Shown here: one piece after another, positions 7,899 through 14,338 of the stretch
Layout of the letters: each line of letters opens with the position of its first letter
How positions within the stretch are numbered: position 1 is the stretch's first letter
Notes under the pieces: model-generated
Databases searched by the model: none
Seen by the model: only the letters and a program-made list of their open reading frames with translations
What the model was told of the DNA's origin: nothing
IMG/VR virus record: IMGVR_UViG_3300048010_000356
Span: 1-20,212 of that record
From: a virus
Strand: one strand, 5' to 3'
Length of the DNA: 20,212 nucleotides
Translations under genes and position numbers: made by a program

Positions 7899-9101
7899 GT
7901 GGCGCTACAAATTAGGAGGGGGACTTCTGCGGATGTAACCTCTGAAAGCTTTGTGCCACTACTTGGTGAGCCATTATATTTAACTGACAATCAAAAGCTT
8001 TATATTGGTGACGGCAGTACTCAAGGCGGAAATGCTATTGGTGGGGCAACTGATTTAAATGAATTAACTTCAGTTACTTTAATCGATGAATCAGTAGGAG
8101 CTTTAGATTTATATTCAGTTACATCAAATACTGTTTTAATAACATTATCAGTAGGTCAAAGTGCTTATTATGTAGGGCTACAGGTCGTCATTTCTAATAG
8201 CTCAGTCGCAGCATTAAATGGCACGCATACAATTACAAGCATTCCGACAGGCAGTCAGTTCACCTTTTCGCTGACAACTGCAGATGTAACCTCTGCAAGT
8301 GTTACGGGTGTGGTAACACCAAAAATTCCAAATGGAAATGTTTTAGCTTGGAATGAAACAAATTCATACTGGGAAAATGCTCAAGCACTTTCTGACGTAG
8401 TCAACGATACCACTCCGCAACTCGGCGGAAACCTGGATACAAATAATAAAACTATTACTAGTACTGGAACTAATAATATTGAATTTGATCCAGCGACCGG
8501 GCAGAATGTAATACTTAAAGGTAATGCAACTGATGGTTCAGGACGAATTAAATTAAATTGCGAAGTAAACAGTCATGGTGTTGTTATTAAAGGTCCACCA
8601 CATAGTGCAGCAGCAACATACACATTAACCCTTCCTAACGCACTGCCTACAGTTGCAGGACAATCTCTAACGTCAGACACAAGCGGTAATTTAAGTTTTA
8701 CCACCGTTAGTGGAGGAGGCGTTGCGACAAGAACAAGTGCCAATGCAACTACAGCTTCTATAGCCGACGGCGCATCTGCTGACATGACAATTACTGGCGC
8801 AAAGTCTTATATGCTTATGTCGATTCAAACCAGTGCAGCTGCCTGGGTTACTGTATACACAAGCACTGCTACCAGAACCTCAGATGCTTCTAGGAGTAGC
8901 AATACTGATCCATTGCCAGGTAGTGGCGTTATAGCTGAGGTTATTACAGGTGCAGCAACTACTCAAAAAATCACGCCAGGGCTATTAGGTTTCAATGATG
9001 AAGCTACACCCACCTCAGACATTTATTTGAAGGTAGAAAACCAGTCTGGATCAGCCGCCGCCATAACAGTAACTTTAAGTCTTTTAGTCCTTGAGTCATG
9101 A
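7899..9101 (+). CDS. Tail fibre protein with tropism-determinant-like head
   Basis: A 400-residue protein starting at GTG. The start is supported by the first residues, MALQIRRGTSADV, followed by GEPLYLTDNQKLYIGDGST. This is the short head domain found at the N-terminus of many phage fibre proteins and of major tropism determinants. Residues ~85-142 (YYVGLQVVISNSS, LNGTHTITSIP, FTFSLTTAD, VTGVVTPK) match the C-terminal module of the preceding 736-residue protein. Then come fibre segments with ALSDVVNDTTPQLGGNLDTNN (~162-182) and a GRIKLNCEVNSHGVVIKGPP to AGQSLTSD part (~215-260), both familiar from cyanophage fibres. The last ~125 residues are a Thr/Ser/Ala-rich beta domain that could be the receptor-binding tip. 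Its stop overlaps the next start as ATGA, so the fibre and the protease are probably co-translated. Receptor unknown. Confidence 0.75.
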   Translation: MALQIRRGTSADVTSESFVPLLGEPLYLTDNQKLYIGDGSTQGGNAIGGATDLNELTSVTLIDESVGALDLYSVTSNTVLITLSVGQSAYYVGLQVVISNSSVAALNGTHTITSIPTGSQFTFSLTTADVTSASVTGVVTPKIPNGNVLAWNETNSYWENAQALSDVVNDTTPQLGGNLDTNNKTITSTGTNNIEFDPATGQNVILKGNATDGSGRIKLNCEVNSHGVVIKGPPHSAAATYTLTLPNALPTVAGQSLTSDTSGNLSFTTVSGGGVATRTSANATTASIADGASADMTITGAKSYMLMSIQTSAAAWVTVYTSTATRTSDASRSSNTDPLPGSGVIAEVITGAATTQKITPGLLGFNDEATPTSDIYLKVENQSGSAAAITVTLSLLVLES

Positions 9102-11335
9102 GCACTTTTGAGTATGTTGTTACGCTTTTAAATCGCGGTGATTTAGATGCATTTTACGCTGACATGGAGACACTGGGACACACTCGTGCTGAGGTGCCAG
9201 AAAGAGAGGTCGAATGTTTTCAACGAAGAGAGATAAGTAGAAATACTCATTACCTGCTTACTGAAGAAGAAGCTGGAGCTCTCAAGTCTGATGACCGGGT
9301 TAGATGTGTTCAATTGCTTGACGAAATACCTGAATTAACTAAGAATGCATCTCAGACATCTTATTTCAATAGGGGGTATGTCTCTGACAGTAATCATACA
9401 AGTCATTGGCACAACACTGACAAAAACTGGGGATTGTATCGTAATTTTGTAGACACAAGTACCGCAAACTGGGGAGAGGAAAGTAGCAATGCAAATGCTT
9501 TTCCTAGAGTCAATGCAACAATCTCATGGAACTTAGAGGGGCAAGACGTTGATATTATTATTAATGATGACCTAATCGACCCAAACCATCCTGAGTATGC
9601 GATCAATGATGATGGCACAGGCGGATCACGGGTGCAAAATATTGACTGGACTGATTATTTGTCTAGTGGCAGTGTTGCTCATTGGAAAAGCATTTTCTTT
9701 GATTACACAGAAAACCATGGAGCCTTGTGCGCTTCTAGTGCTGCTGGCAATACGCATGGATTAGCTCGTAAATCAAATATTTACTGTCTTGAGGCATCAG
9801 GAAGGCCTAAATTCGCAAAATTTAAAGCTACGAGAACAGGGTCTCTTTTGACAGTTGTTTCTGTAGAATCTGGAAGTGAACCTATAGCTGTAGGTCAAAG
9901 AGTTTATGGTACTTCAGATACAAACATTGGCACTACAAGAACAATCTCTAGTCTTGGCACTGGCACTGGAGGCACTGGCACTTATTACCTGAGTTCAGCT
10001 CCATCAGGAGATCATTTATTCGTCGACGATTATTTCACTGGACATTCGAGTGCTGGTCAAAATTACATGTGGGATTACATTAGAGCTTTTCATAAAAATA
10101 AGCCGGTAAATTCTACGACAAATAGGCGCAACCCTACCGTTGTTAACGCTAGCTATGGGTTTGTAACCTATTATTATTACAGTAATTTAAGTTCTGTTCA
10201 GTACAGAGGCACGTCATATACTTCATCAAATACAACATGGACAAACGACAATTTACATGGCAGCTTTGGTATTGTTCCTGCCCCATATTTCAACGAAACA
10301 AACTCTAACGCTACTCAATTTAGTTACACCTCTACAAGTGCATCGCTGCAATCTGACATAGAAGATGCTATTGAAGATGGCATAATGATTGTCGCTGCGG
10401 CTGGCAACTCACAGCATAAAATGGATGTCAGTGGTGGGTTAGATTTTGCGAATACATTTAATAACTACTCCTCTTATTCTTATCATAACGGTGGACTTTT
10501 TGGCCCTACTGGTGCAATTGTAGTAGGGGGACTTGATAATGCAATATCTTCAGGTAACGAATTAAAATCAGACTCTAGTAACACGGGACCAAGGCTAGAT
10601 GTCTATGCCGCTGGCGTTAGTGTTTTAGGCACTGATTCTGGCGACAAAGTTTTTGGCAATATTGTGTCCTGGTCGATAACCAATAATGTGGCAACTTTTA
10701 ATATACAAGGCGAAAATTACTTTTTCAATAATGCGAATTATGCAGTGTATGGTGGCAATACCGTGCGAATAAAAATACAAATGGACAGCTCTTCGCAATT
10801 TAATGGTTACCACGATTTTAAAGGGATCGTTACGGCCAGCGGCGCATCAAATCCAACTGGTTTTACAATTGATTTTACAGCAGCTGATACGTCTCTGACA
10901 ACTGAAGATGGGTCTTTCTATAGTTGCAGTGAAAATAGCCCAAAAATCTTATATGCATATCATTTATGCGATCCAAGAAATGACAATAAGTATTTATACC
11001 ACGCAACCGGCACAAGCTTTTCCGCACCAATAACAACAGGATTGGTTGCATGCTGGATGGGTTATTTTGGTCGACTTGATAGAGAAGAATTTAAAGCTTT
11101 AATTGCAGAAAACGGCGCTTTGAATAAAATGACTGCAGGAGCAACAGACGATTATGATGATCCTCGTGCTCTCTTAGGTGGTCCCAATACTATACAACGA
11201 TACAAAGAGTTTCGACCAAGTTCTGGATTTACCTATCCTCAAAACACCCATAAAGCAAGAAGCACAGCAACAGTAAAAGGACAAACTAGTTATGTAGCTT
11301 TTCCAAGGCAAAGAGTTTTGAGATACGGGTCGTAG
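9098..11335 (+). CDS. Subtilisin-like (S8) serine protease with two inserted domains
   Basis: A 745-residue protein. Residues ~1-80 have the size and strand-helix pattern of a subtilase I9-type propeptide (EYVVTLLNRGDLDAFYADM ... LLTEEEAGALKSDDRVRCVQ). The catalytic triad is readable: Asp157 in VDIIINDDLIDPNHPE, His207 in ENHGALCASSAAG, Ser640 in GTSFSAPI. The oxyanion Asn is 437 (VAAAGN), and VVNASYGF is the usual strand near 348-355. The Asp motif is D-D-L rather than D-S/T-G, and His is followed by GAL rather than GTH, both mild departures. Two insertions interrupt the domain: ~239-310 (AVGQRVYGTSDTNIGTTRT, GTGTGGTGTYYLS) and ~514-632, between Asn and Ser. No signal peptide is seen. The gene overlaps the fibre gene by ATGA and precedes the scaffold gene. 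It may be a virion-associated enzyme cutting host surface or phage proteins, or a capsid maturation protease; the sequence does not decide. Confidence 0.85.
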   Translation: MSTFEYVVTLLNRGDLDAFYADMETLGHTRAEVPEREVECFQRREISRNTHYLLTEEEAGALKSDDRVRCVQLLDEIPELTKNASQTSYFNRGYVSDSNHTSHWHNTDKNWGLYRNFVDTSTANWGEESSNANAFPRVNATISWNLEGQDVDIIINDDLIDPNHPEYAINDDGTGGSRVQNIDWTDYLSSGSVAHWKSIFFDYTENHGALCASSAAGNTHGLARKSNIYCLEASGRPKFAKFKATRTGSLLTVVSVESGSEPIAVGQRVYGTSDTNIGTTRTISSLGTGTGGTGTYYLSSAPSGDHLFVDDYFTGHSSAGQNYMWDYIRAFHKNKPVNSTTNRRNPTVVNASYGFVTYYYYSNLSSVQYRGTSYTSSNTTWTNDNLHGSFGIVPAPYFNETNSNATQFSYTSTSASLQSDIEDAIEDGIMIVAAAGNSQHKMDVSGGLDFANTFNNYSSYSYHNGGLFGPTGAIVVGGLDNAISSGNELKSDSSNTGPRLDVYAAGVSVLGTDSGDKVFGNIVSWSITNNVATFNIQGENYFFNNANYAVYGGNTVRIKIQMDSSSQFNGYHDFKGIVTASGASNPTGFTIDFTAADTSLTTEDGSFYSCSENSPKILYAYHLCDPRNDNKYLYHATGTSFSAPITTGLVACWMGYFGRLDREEFKALIAENGALNKMTAGATDDYDDPRALLGGPNTIQRYKEFRPSSGFTYPQNTHKARSTATVKGQTSYVAFPRQRVLRYGS
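9956..9982 (+). repeat. GGCACT hexamer repeats inside the protease gene
   Basis: GGCACT occurs at 9956, 9962, 9971 and 9977, with one GGA triplet between the second and third copies. It encodes the Gly-Thr run GTGTGGTGT of the first inserted domain. The run is typical of this kind of beta-module, and the reading frame is kept. Confidence 0.7.
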
Positions 11336-11354
11336 GAACACTAGCCCGTCTATT
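11335..11354 (+). promoter_or_regulatory. Intergenic motif copy 3 (GGAACACTAG)
   Basis: GGAACACTAG starts on the last base of the protease stop codon and is followed by CCCGTCTATTTAG. It differs from the core GGAATACTAG at one base. It lies 42 bases before the scaffold ATG, farther than other copies, because a hairpin is placed between. Confidence 0.45.
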
Positions 11355-11355
11355 T

Positions 11356-11370
11356 AGGGAGTGATTCCCT
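11356..11370 (+). promoter_or_regulatory. Hairpin with GTGAT loop before scaffold gene
   Basis: AGGGA-GTGAT-TCCCT is a perfect 5-bp stem with a 5-base loop, ending 6 bases before the scaffold ATG and followed by TTT. The left arm plus first loop base (AGGGAG) is the only Shine-Dalgarno-like sequence upstream, so folding would hide it. The loop is identical to those of two hairpins in the capsid gene leader. It could be a translational operator or a weak attenuator. Confidence 0.5.
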
Positions 11371-11376
11371 TTTATC

Positions 11377-12114
11377 ATGTCTGAAGAAAACACCAAAGCC
11401 TCCGAGATGGAGACTGGCGGCCAAGAACTCACACCACAGATCAGTGCTGAGGATAAATCTCAGTACAGTCCAGATGAGGTCGCCAATCTCGTTAAAGCAC
11501 TACGTTCTGAACGTGAAGCTCGTAAAACTTATGAGCGTCAATACAAAGATAAAGAACAGCAACTTTTAAAACTAAAAGATGTTGATTTAGATCGTTACCA
11601 ACAACTTGAGGCTGATGCTGCCCGTGCGGCTGAGATTGAATCACGTTATGGTGAGACAATTCAAGCTATTGAAGAAAAGTATGGAAGGCAGACAGCAGAA
11701 GCTGAAGGCAAAGCCAAACAAGCTGAAACGCAAATTAATGAATTTAAAAAGCGTTATGCTCTTGAGAAGGTATTTACTTCAGCTGGTGGACGAACTGATT
11801 CTGCCGACGGCGTATCTTTTTTCGACATGTTCGCAGAACAGATGAGTAAGCGGTTTAGGCAAGAGGCTAACGGCAGCATTACTGTTGTCGATGAGCAAGG
11901 TGATCCTATTCTTGATAGCGAATCTGGCAAGCGAATTTCGCCTGAAGACTTTGTAAGCAGTTACAAAACACATCCTGTCTACGGCACTTTCTTTAAAGGA
12001 GTCAAGGGTTCAGGTGCTGGATTGAACTATGCCGGGACAGATGCAAACGGAATGCCAGTAGAAGATTTATCGTCATTGTCTAGAGAAGAATTATTCTTAA
12101 AGGCATTCGGATAA
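11377..12114 (+). CDS. Capsid scaffold protein
   Basis: A 245-residue, highly charged protein. Residues ~1-30 are acidic and polar (MSEENTKASEMETGGQE). Residues ~33-135 are almost continuous predicted coiled coil rich in Glu, Lys, Gln and Ala (VANLVKALRSEREARKTYER through AEGKAKQAETQINEFKKRYA). A short conserved-looking part follows (VFTSAGGRTDSADGVSFFDM). The end is acidic with a terminal helix (DLSSLSREELFLKAFG). This is the usual build of head scaffold proteins, and the gene sits directly before the major capsid gene. Known role of the family: an internal core that directs procapsid assembly and is then removed. A strong terminator follows the stop within 8 bases. A hairpin covers the probable ribosome binding site. 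No protease domain is fused to it. Confidence 0.8.
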   Translation: MSEENTKASEMETGGQELTPQISAEDKSQYSPDEVANLVKALRSEREARKTYERQYKDKEQQLLKLKDVDLDRYQQLEADAARAAEIESRYGETIQAIEEKYGRQTAEAEGKAKQAETQINEFKKRYALEKVFTSAGGRTDSADGVSFFDMFAEQMSKRFRQEANGSITVVDEQGDPILDSESGKRISPEDFVSSYKTHPVYGTFFKGVKGSGAGLNYAGTDANGMPVEDLSSLSREELFLKAFG

Positions 12115-12121
12115 ATGTTTT

Positions 12122-12141
12122 GCCCCGAAAGGGGCTTTTTT
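12122..12141 (+). terminator. Intrinsic terminator after scaffold gene
   Basis: GCCCC-GAAA-GGGGC (12122-12135) is a 5-bp GC stem with a GNRA tetraloop, followed by TTTTTT. It begins 7 bases after the TAA, so it separates scaffold from capsid transcription. Confidence 0.9.
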
Positions 12142-12194
12142 ATTGGGAAGAATAGAAGTTTCGGAATTATATGTTAGAAAGCACCCGGTTTTGA

Positions 12195-12211
12195 CTGGCC
12201 GTGATGGTTAG
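12195..12211 (+). promoter_or_regulatory. Hairpin with GTGAT loop, capsid leader (first)
   Basis: CTGGCC-GTGAT-GGTTAG forms a 6-bp stem (four Watson-Crick and two G-T pairs) around the loop GTGAT in the ~150-base leader of the capsid gene. It is weaker than the other two, but the loop is identical and the closing pairs are G-C. Confidence 0.4.
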
Positions 12212-12230
12212 CAGGCAGGGTGTTCGAGTT

Positions 12231-12245
12231 AGAGCGTGATGCTCT
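12231..12245 (+). promoter_or_regulatory. Hairpin with GTGAT loop, capsid leader (second)
   Basis: AGAGC-GTGAT-GCTCT is a perfect 5-bp stem around the same 5-base loop, 32 bases before the AGGAG ribosome binding site at 12277-12281. Same build as the hairpin before the scaffold gene (AGGGA/TCCCT), with different stem bases. Confidence 0.5.
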
Positions 12246-12291
12246 GGACACGTTTCACCTTTCCTCCATTAACCACAGGAGTTTAATTCTA

Positions 12292-13194
12292 ATGGCTTTA
12301 AATCTATCCGAGGCTAAAAAGCACTCTCGGAACCCCCAAGAACTGGCAGTTGTCACAGAACTGGCTGCTGGTCCTCTGCTATCCGTTCTCCCTTTCCGCG
12401 ACATTCAAGGCAACGGCCTTTTCTGGAAGCGTGAAGAGAGCCTCGGAGACGTGGGTTTCCGTAACTACAACGCTAACTACACCGAAAGCTACGCTGAGGT
12501 AAGTCAGCAGTCTGAAAGCCTTCGTCTGTTTGGCGGAGACATCAAAATTGACCGCGCAATCCTTGATCTAGAAGGTGGCGAGTCACGCGCTTATCAGGTT
12601 CAATCCAAGACCCGCGCAATGCGTCTTTCTTGGGAATCCCTGTTCATCAATGGCGACTCTAACCAGTCTCCTTCTGAGTTTGATGGCTTGGCTGCTCGCA
12701 TGCCGGCGGCTGATCACGCAACTAATTCACAAGTTATTCGTAACGCTTCTAGCGCCGCGACTCTTGACTTAGGTGCTCTTGATGAAGCAATCGACTCTGT
12801 TGATGCACAAGGCGGTACTAAGTACTTGGTTATGTCCAAGTCTGCACGTCGTGCTTTGACAACTAAGGCCCGTGCCTCCGCTCAGATCGACATTGCTCGT
12901 AACGAGTTTGGCTATCAGCAGATGGTTTACGCCGGTCTGCCTGTCATCGAGCTTGATCGTGACCACCAGAACGCTGCAATCCTTGATTCCACCCCTGCTG
13001 ATCAATCGATCTATGTGGTGACCTTCGGCAATGACTTGCTGACTGGTATCCAGAACGGCGGCATTCAGGTTCGTGACTTGGGCGAAAGCACTGCTTCTCC
13101 TCAAATCATCGTTCGTGTTGAGTGGTATTGCGGACTGGCTATGGTTAATGGCCGTGCTGCTGCTCGCCTGACTAACGTTAACGCAACTGTCTGA
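12292..13194 (+). CDS. Major capsid protein
   Basis: A 300-residue protein. The start chosen is ATG 12292, because AGGAG at 12277-12281 lies 10 bases upstream and MALNLSEAKKHSRNPQELAV is a plausible N-terminus. The frame is open further back to a TTG at 12220, which is rejected. The sequence has the pattern of a short HK97-fold coat protein: an N-terminal helix, a middle with SWESLFINGDSNQSPSEFDGLA, a helix ALDEAIDSVDA, then TKYLVMSKSARRAL, GYQQMVYAGLPVIELD and a strand-rich end (QIIVRVEWYCGLAMVNGRAAARL). No cleaved delta domain is obvious; a scaffold is encoded separately. Codon use (CGT, GGC, AAC, GAC, CTT) differs from the more AT-rich fibre genes and fits very high expression. Terminators lie on both sides, so the gene appears to be its own transcription unit. 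Confidence 0.88.
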   Translation: MALNLSEAKKHSRNPQELAVVTELAAGPLLSVLPFRDIQGNGLFWKREESLGDVGFRNYNANYTESYAEVSQQSESLRLFGGDIKIDRAILDLEGGESRAYQVQSKTRAMRLSWESLFINGDSNQSPSEFDGLAARMPAADHATNSQVIRNASSAATLDLGALDEAIDSVDAQGGTKYLVMSKSARRALTTKARASAQIDIARNEFGYQQMVYAGLPVIELDRDHQNAAILDSTPADQSIYVVTFGNDLLTGIQNGGIQVRDLGESTASPQIIVRVEWYCGLAMVNGRAAARLTNVNATV

Positions 13195-13221
13195 TTTTTC
13201 CTTCTTACAATCAGCGACACT

Positions 13222-13244
13222 GAGGGGCTTCGGCCCCTTTTTTT
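13222..13244 (+). terminator. Intrinsic terminator after major capsid gene
   Basis: AGGGGC-TTCG-GCCCCT stem (13223-13238) with the very stable C(UUCG)G tetraloop, followed by a T tract to 13244. It lies 28 bases after the capsid stop. Confidence 0.92.
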
Positions 13245-13284
13245 ATGTAATTGGGAACCTATTACAGACCAAGTTGCTAACAGT

Positions 13285-13294
13285 TGAGCACTAG
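13285..13294 (+). promoter_or_regulatory. Possible diverged motif copy before decoration gene
   Basis: TGAGCACTAG matches GGAATACTAG at 7 of 10 positions and the variant GGAACACTAG at 8 of 10. It lies 36 bases before the ATG at 13321 and downstream of the capsid terminator. A TAGG at 13309-13312 may act as a weak ribosome binding site. The match could be chance. Confidence 0.2.
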
Positions 13295-13320
13295 GTTTTT
13301 AAAATTTTTAGGTATTTATT

Positions 13321-13671
13321 ATGGCTGCACGTTCTACGGGAATGTTCCCCCGCGAAAAGTTTGACATTGACGCTAACTTTCTTGTCACTGCAAGTGACAC
13401 GACCCCTGGCGTAACTCTTGCTAATATCAAGACCATCCGCGTTGGTCTTGTTAACACGACGATCACTGGCGACGCTACTGTTGTTTTCAACATTGGCGGC
13501 CAAGACGTTACTTTCACTGCTAACGATTTCGACAAAAATGGTACTGCTATTGCTCACCTCCGTGGTGCTTTGTGTGATGCGGACAACCTCGTCAAGTACA
13601 CAGCCACTGCTGGTTCCGGTACGGTCTCGGTAGGCACTGCTTTCCTCGATACAGTCGATAACGTCGGTTGA
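13321..13671 (+). CDS. Putative head decoration protein
   Basis: A 116-residue protein directly after the major capsid gene. It starts MAARSTGMFPREKFDIDANF and continues as a beta-rich, Thr/Val/Ala-rich domain (LANIKTIRVGLVNTTITGDATVVF, QDVTFTANDF, LVKYTATAGSGTVSVGTAFL). No signal peptide, membrane segment or enzyme motif is present. Codon use resembles that of the capsid gene (CGC, GGC, AAC, ACC, CTC), which suggests strong expression. Terminators lie both before and after it. Size, fold type, codon use and position all fit a capsid decoration or cement protein, but no specific family is recognised. A head-completion or tail-tube protein is less likely on length and composition grounds but cannot be excluded. 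Confidence 0.6.
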   Translation: MAARSTGMFPREKFDIDANFLVTASDTTPGVTLANIKTIRVGLVNTTITGDATVVFNIGGQDVTFTANDFDKNGTAIAHLRGALCDADNLVKYTATAGSGTVSVGTAFLDTVDNVG

Positions 13672-13692
13672 TTTAACAACATACGGAATAAT

Positions 13693-13719
13693 AAGGGTGG
13701 CTAAGGTCACCCTTTTTTT
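13693..13719 (+). terminator. Intrinsic terminator after decoration gene, abutting the next start
   Basis: AAGGGTG ... CACCCTT (7-bp stem, 8-base loop) followed by seven T residues ending at 13719. The next ATG is at 13723, so ribosomes initiating there would have to open the hairpin on read-through transcripts. Confidence 0.85.
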
Positions 13720-13722
13720 GTT

Positions 13723-13962
13723 ATGCATTTATCAAAGCTTCCCACAATCTTCGTTAAGGGTGGCGAAGAGCGCAAAGCGTTTTTTACTATCCAAGCAAAA
13801 GAGCTTATTGCTGCCGGATGGGTAGAGAAAGGAACTGAAGAAAAAGTTGCTGAGCCTGTTGCTGAAGTAAAAGAAGAACCAAAAGTTGTTGTTGAAAAGC
13901 CTAAAGCTGAAGAGAAGCCTAAAGCACGTCGCGTTACAAAAAAGAAAGTTGAAGAATCATGA
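13723..13962 (+). CDS. Small protein with Lys/Glu-rich tail, 79 residues
   Basis: The N-terminal half (MHLSKLPTIFVKGGEERKAF, then TIQAKELIAAGWVEKG) looks like a small folded domain. The second half is a repetitive Lys/Glu/Pro/Val tail (EEKVAEPVAEVKEEPKVVVE, then EKPKARRVTKKKVEES) and is probably disordered. The ATG is three bases after a terminator T tract and has no Shine-Dalgarno sequence outside the hairpin, so expression depends on read-through. The stop overlaps the next start (ATGA). Short proteins with a similar head and a charged tail sit after head genes in other marine phages, from memory. I cannot assign a function; a head-tail or virion accessory role is a guess. Confidence 0.65.
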   Translation: MHLSKLPTIFVKGGEERKAFFTIQAKELIAAGWVEKGTEEKVAEPVAEVKEEPKVVVEKPKAEEKPKARRVTKKKVEES

Positions 13963-14144
13963 ACGATGAAGTTCTTTATGTGAAAGGCCCAAGATATCTT
14001 GACGGTGTTAATCTTGACGCCGACATTATTTCAGCTGAACCAAAGATCATTCGCCGGCAGGTAAGTGATCCTGTAAATGACGGAAGTCTTGGTAAACCTA
14101 CATATGTTCCAGGTTCAAAGAACCTAGACGGCACACCTCTTTAA
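13959..14144 (+). CDS. Hypothetical protein, 61 residues, with repeated ends
   Basis: Starts with ATGA overlap on the previous gene. The protein begins MNDEVLYVKGPRYLDGVNL and ends TYVPGSKNLDGTPL. These two ends share the pattern YV-x-G-x-x-x-LDG-x-x-L, so the protein seems to hold two copies of a short motif about 44 residues apart. The middle is IISAEPKIIRRQVSDPVNDG. No family is recognised. Translational coupling with the upstream gene is likely. It ends with two adjacent stop codons (TAATAA). Confidence 0.6.
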   Translation: MNDEVLYVKGPRYLDGVNLDADIISAEPKIIRRQVSDPVNDGSLGKPTYVPGSKNLDGTPL

Positions 14145-14182
14145 TAAAAGCGGAAGACTACAAAGAACTGCGTGGGCAAGTA

Positions 14183-14338
14183 ATGGCAATGCCTCTTTCT
14201 ATTGCCAAAAGTCTTGGCAAGTCTAAAGCTAAGAAGAGCAAAGTAATTAGTGAATATGGCGGCAAGGCATCGCCTATCAAGAAAAAACCTTTCAATGGTG
14301 CAACCAATCGCTTAAGGAGGAAAAAGAGTGGCCGCTAA
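14183..14338 (+). CDS. Very basic small protein, 51 residues
   Basis: ATG at 14183 opens MAMPLSIAKSLGKSKAKKSK, continuing VISEYGGKASPIKKKP and ending RLRRKKSGR, with about a third Lys plus Arg. Its stop lies 11 bases inside the next gene, which fits the overlaps elsewhere here. It fills what would otherwise be a 183-base gap. No good Shine-Dalgarno sequence is seen before the ATG; a second ATG lies two codons later. The frame stays open upstream to at least 14102, with a protein-like segment just before the ATG (LIKAEDYKELRGQV), so an upstream start or a frameshift from the 61-residue gene is possible. Likely binds nucleic acid or sits in the virion; both are inference. Confidence 0.55.
   Translation: MAMPLSIAKSLGKSKAKKSKVISEYGGKASPIKKKPFNGATNRLRRKKSGR

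Noticed and set aside
7899-9101. Diversity-generating retroelement, suggested by tropism-determinant-like fibre heads
   Set aside because: No reverse transcriptase gene, template repeat or matching variable repeat is seen; only the head domain is shared.
12191-12220. TTGACT at 12191 as a -35 box for the capsid gene
   Set aside because: No acceptable -10 box lies 16-18 bases downstream (GGCAGG-like sequence). A TATATG at 12168 also has no -35 partner, so no promoter is called.
12220-12291. TTG at 12220 as the start of the capsid gene, adding 24 residues
   Set aside because: The segment lies in the leader with two hairpins, has no ribosome site before it, and AGGAG at 12277-12281 fits ATG 12292 well.
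13256-13297. AACCTA ... TAGGTT inverted repeat as a hairpin in the decoration gene leader
   Set aside because: Only six pairs with a 30-base loop and no support from nearby pairing, so it is likely chance in AT-rich DNA.
13291-13728. Minus-strand ORF of 145 codons over the decoration gene
   Set aside because: It is the reverse of a well-supported gene, crosses its terminator, and has a composition typical of an antisense shadow.
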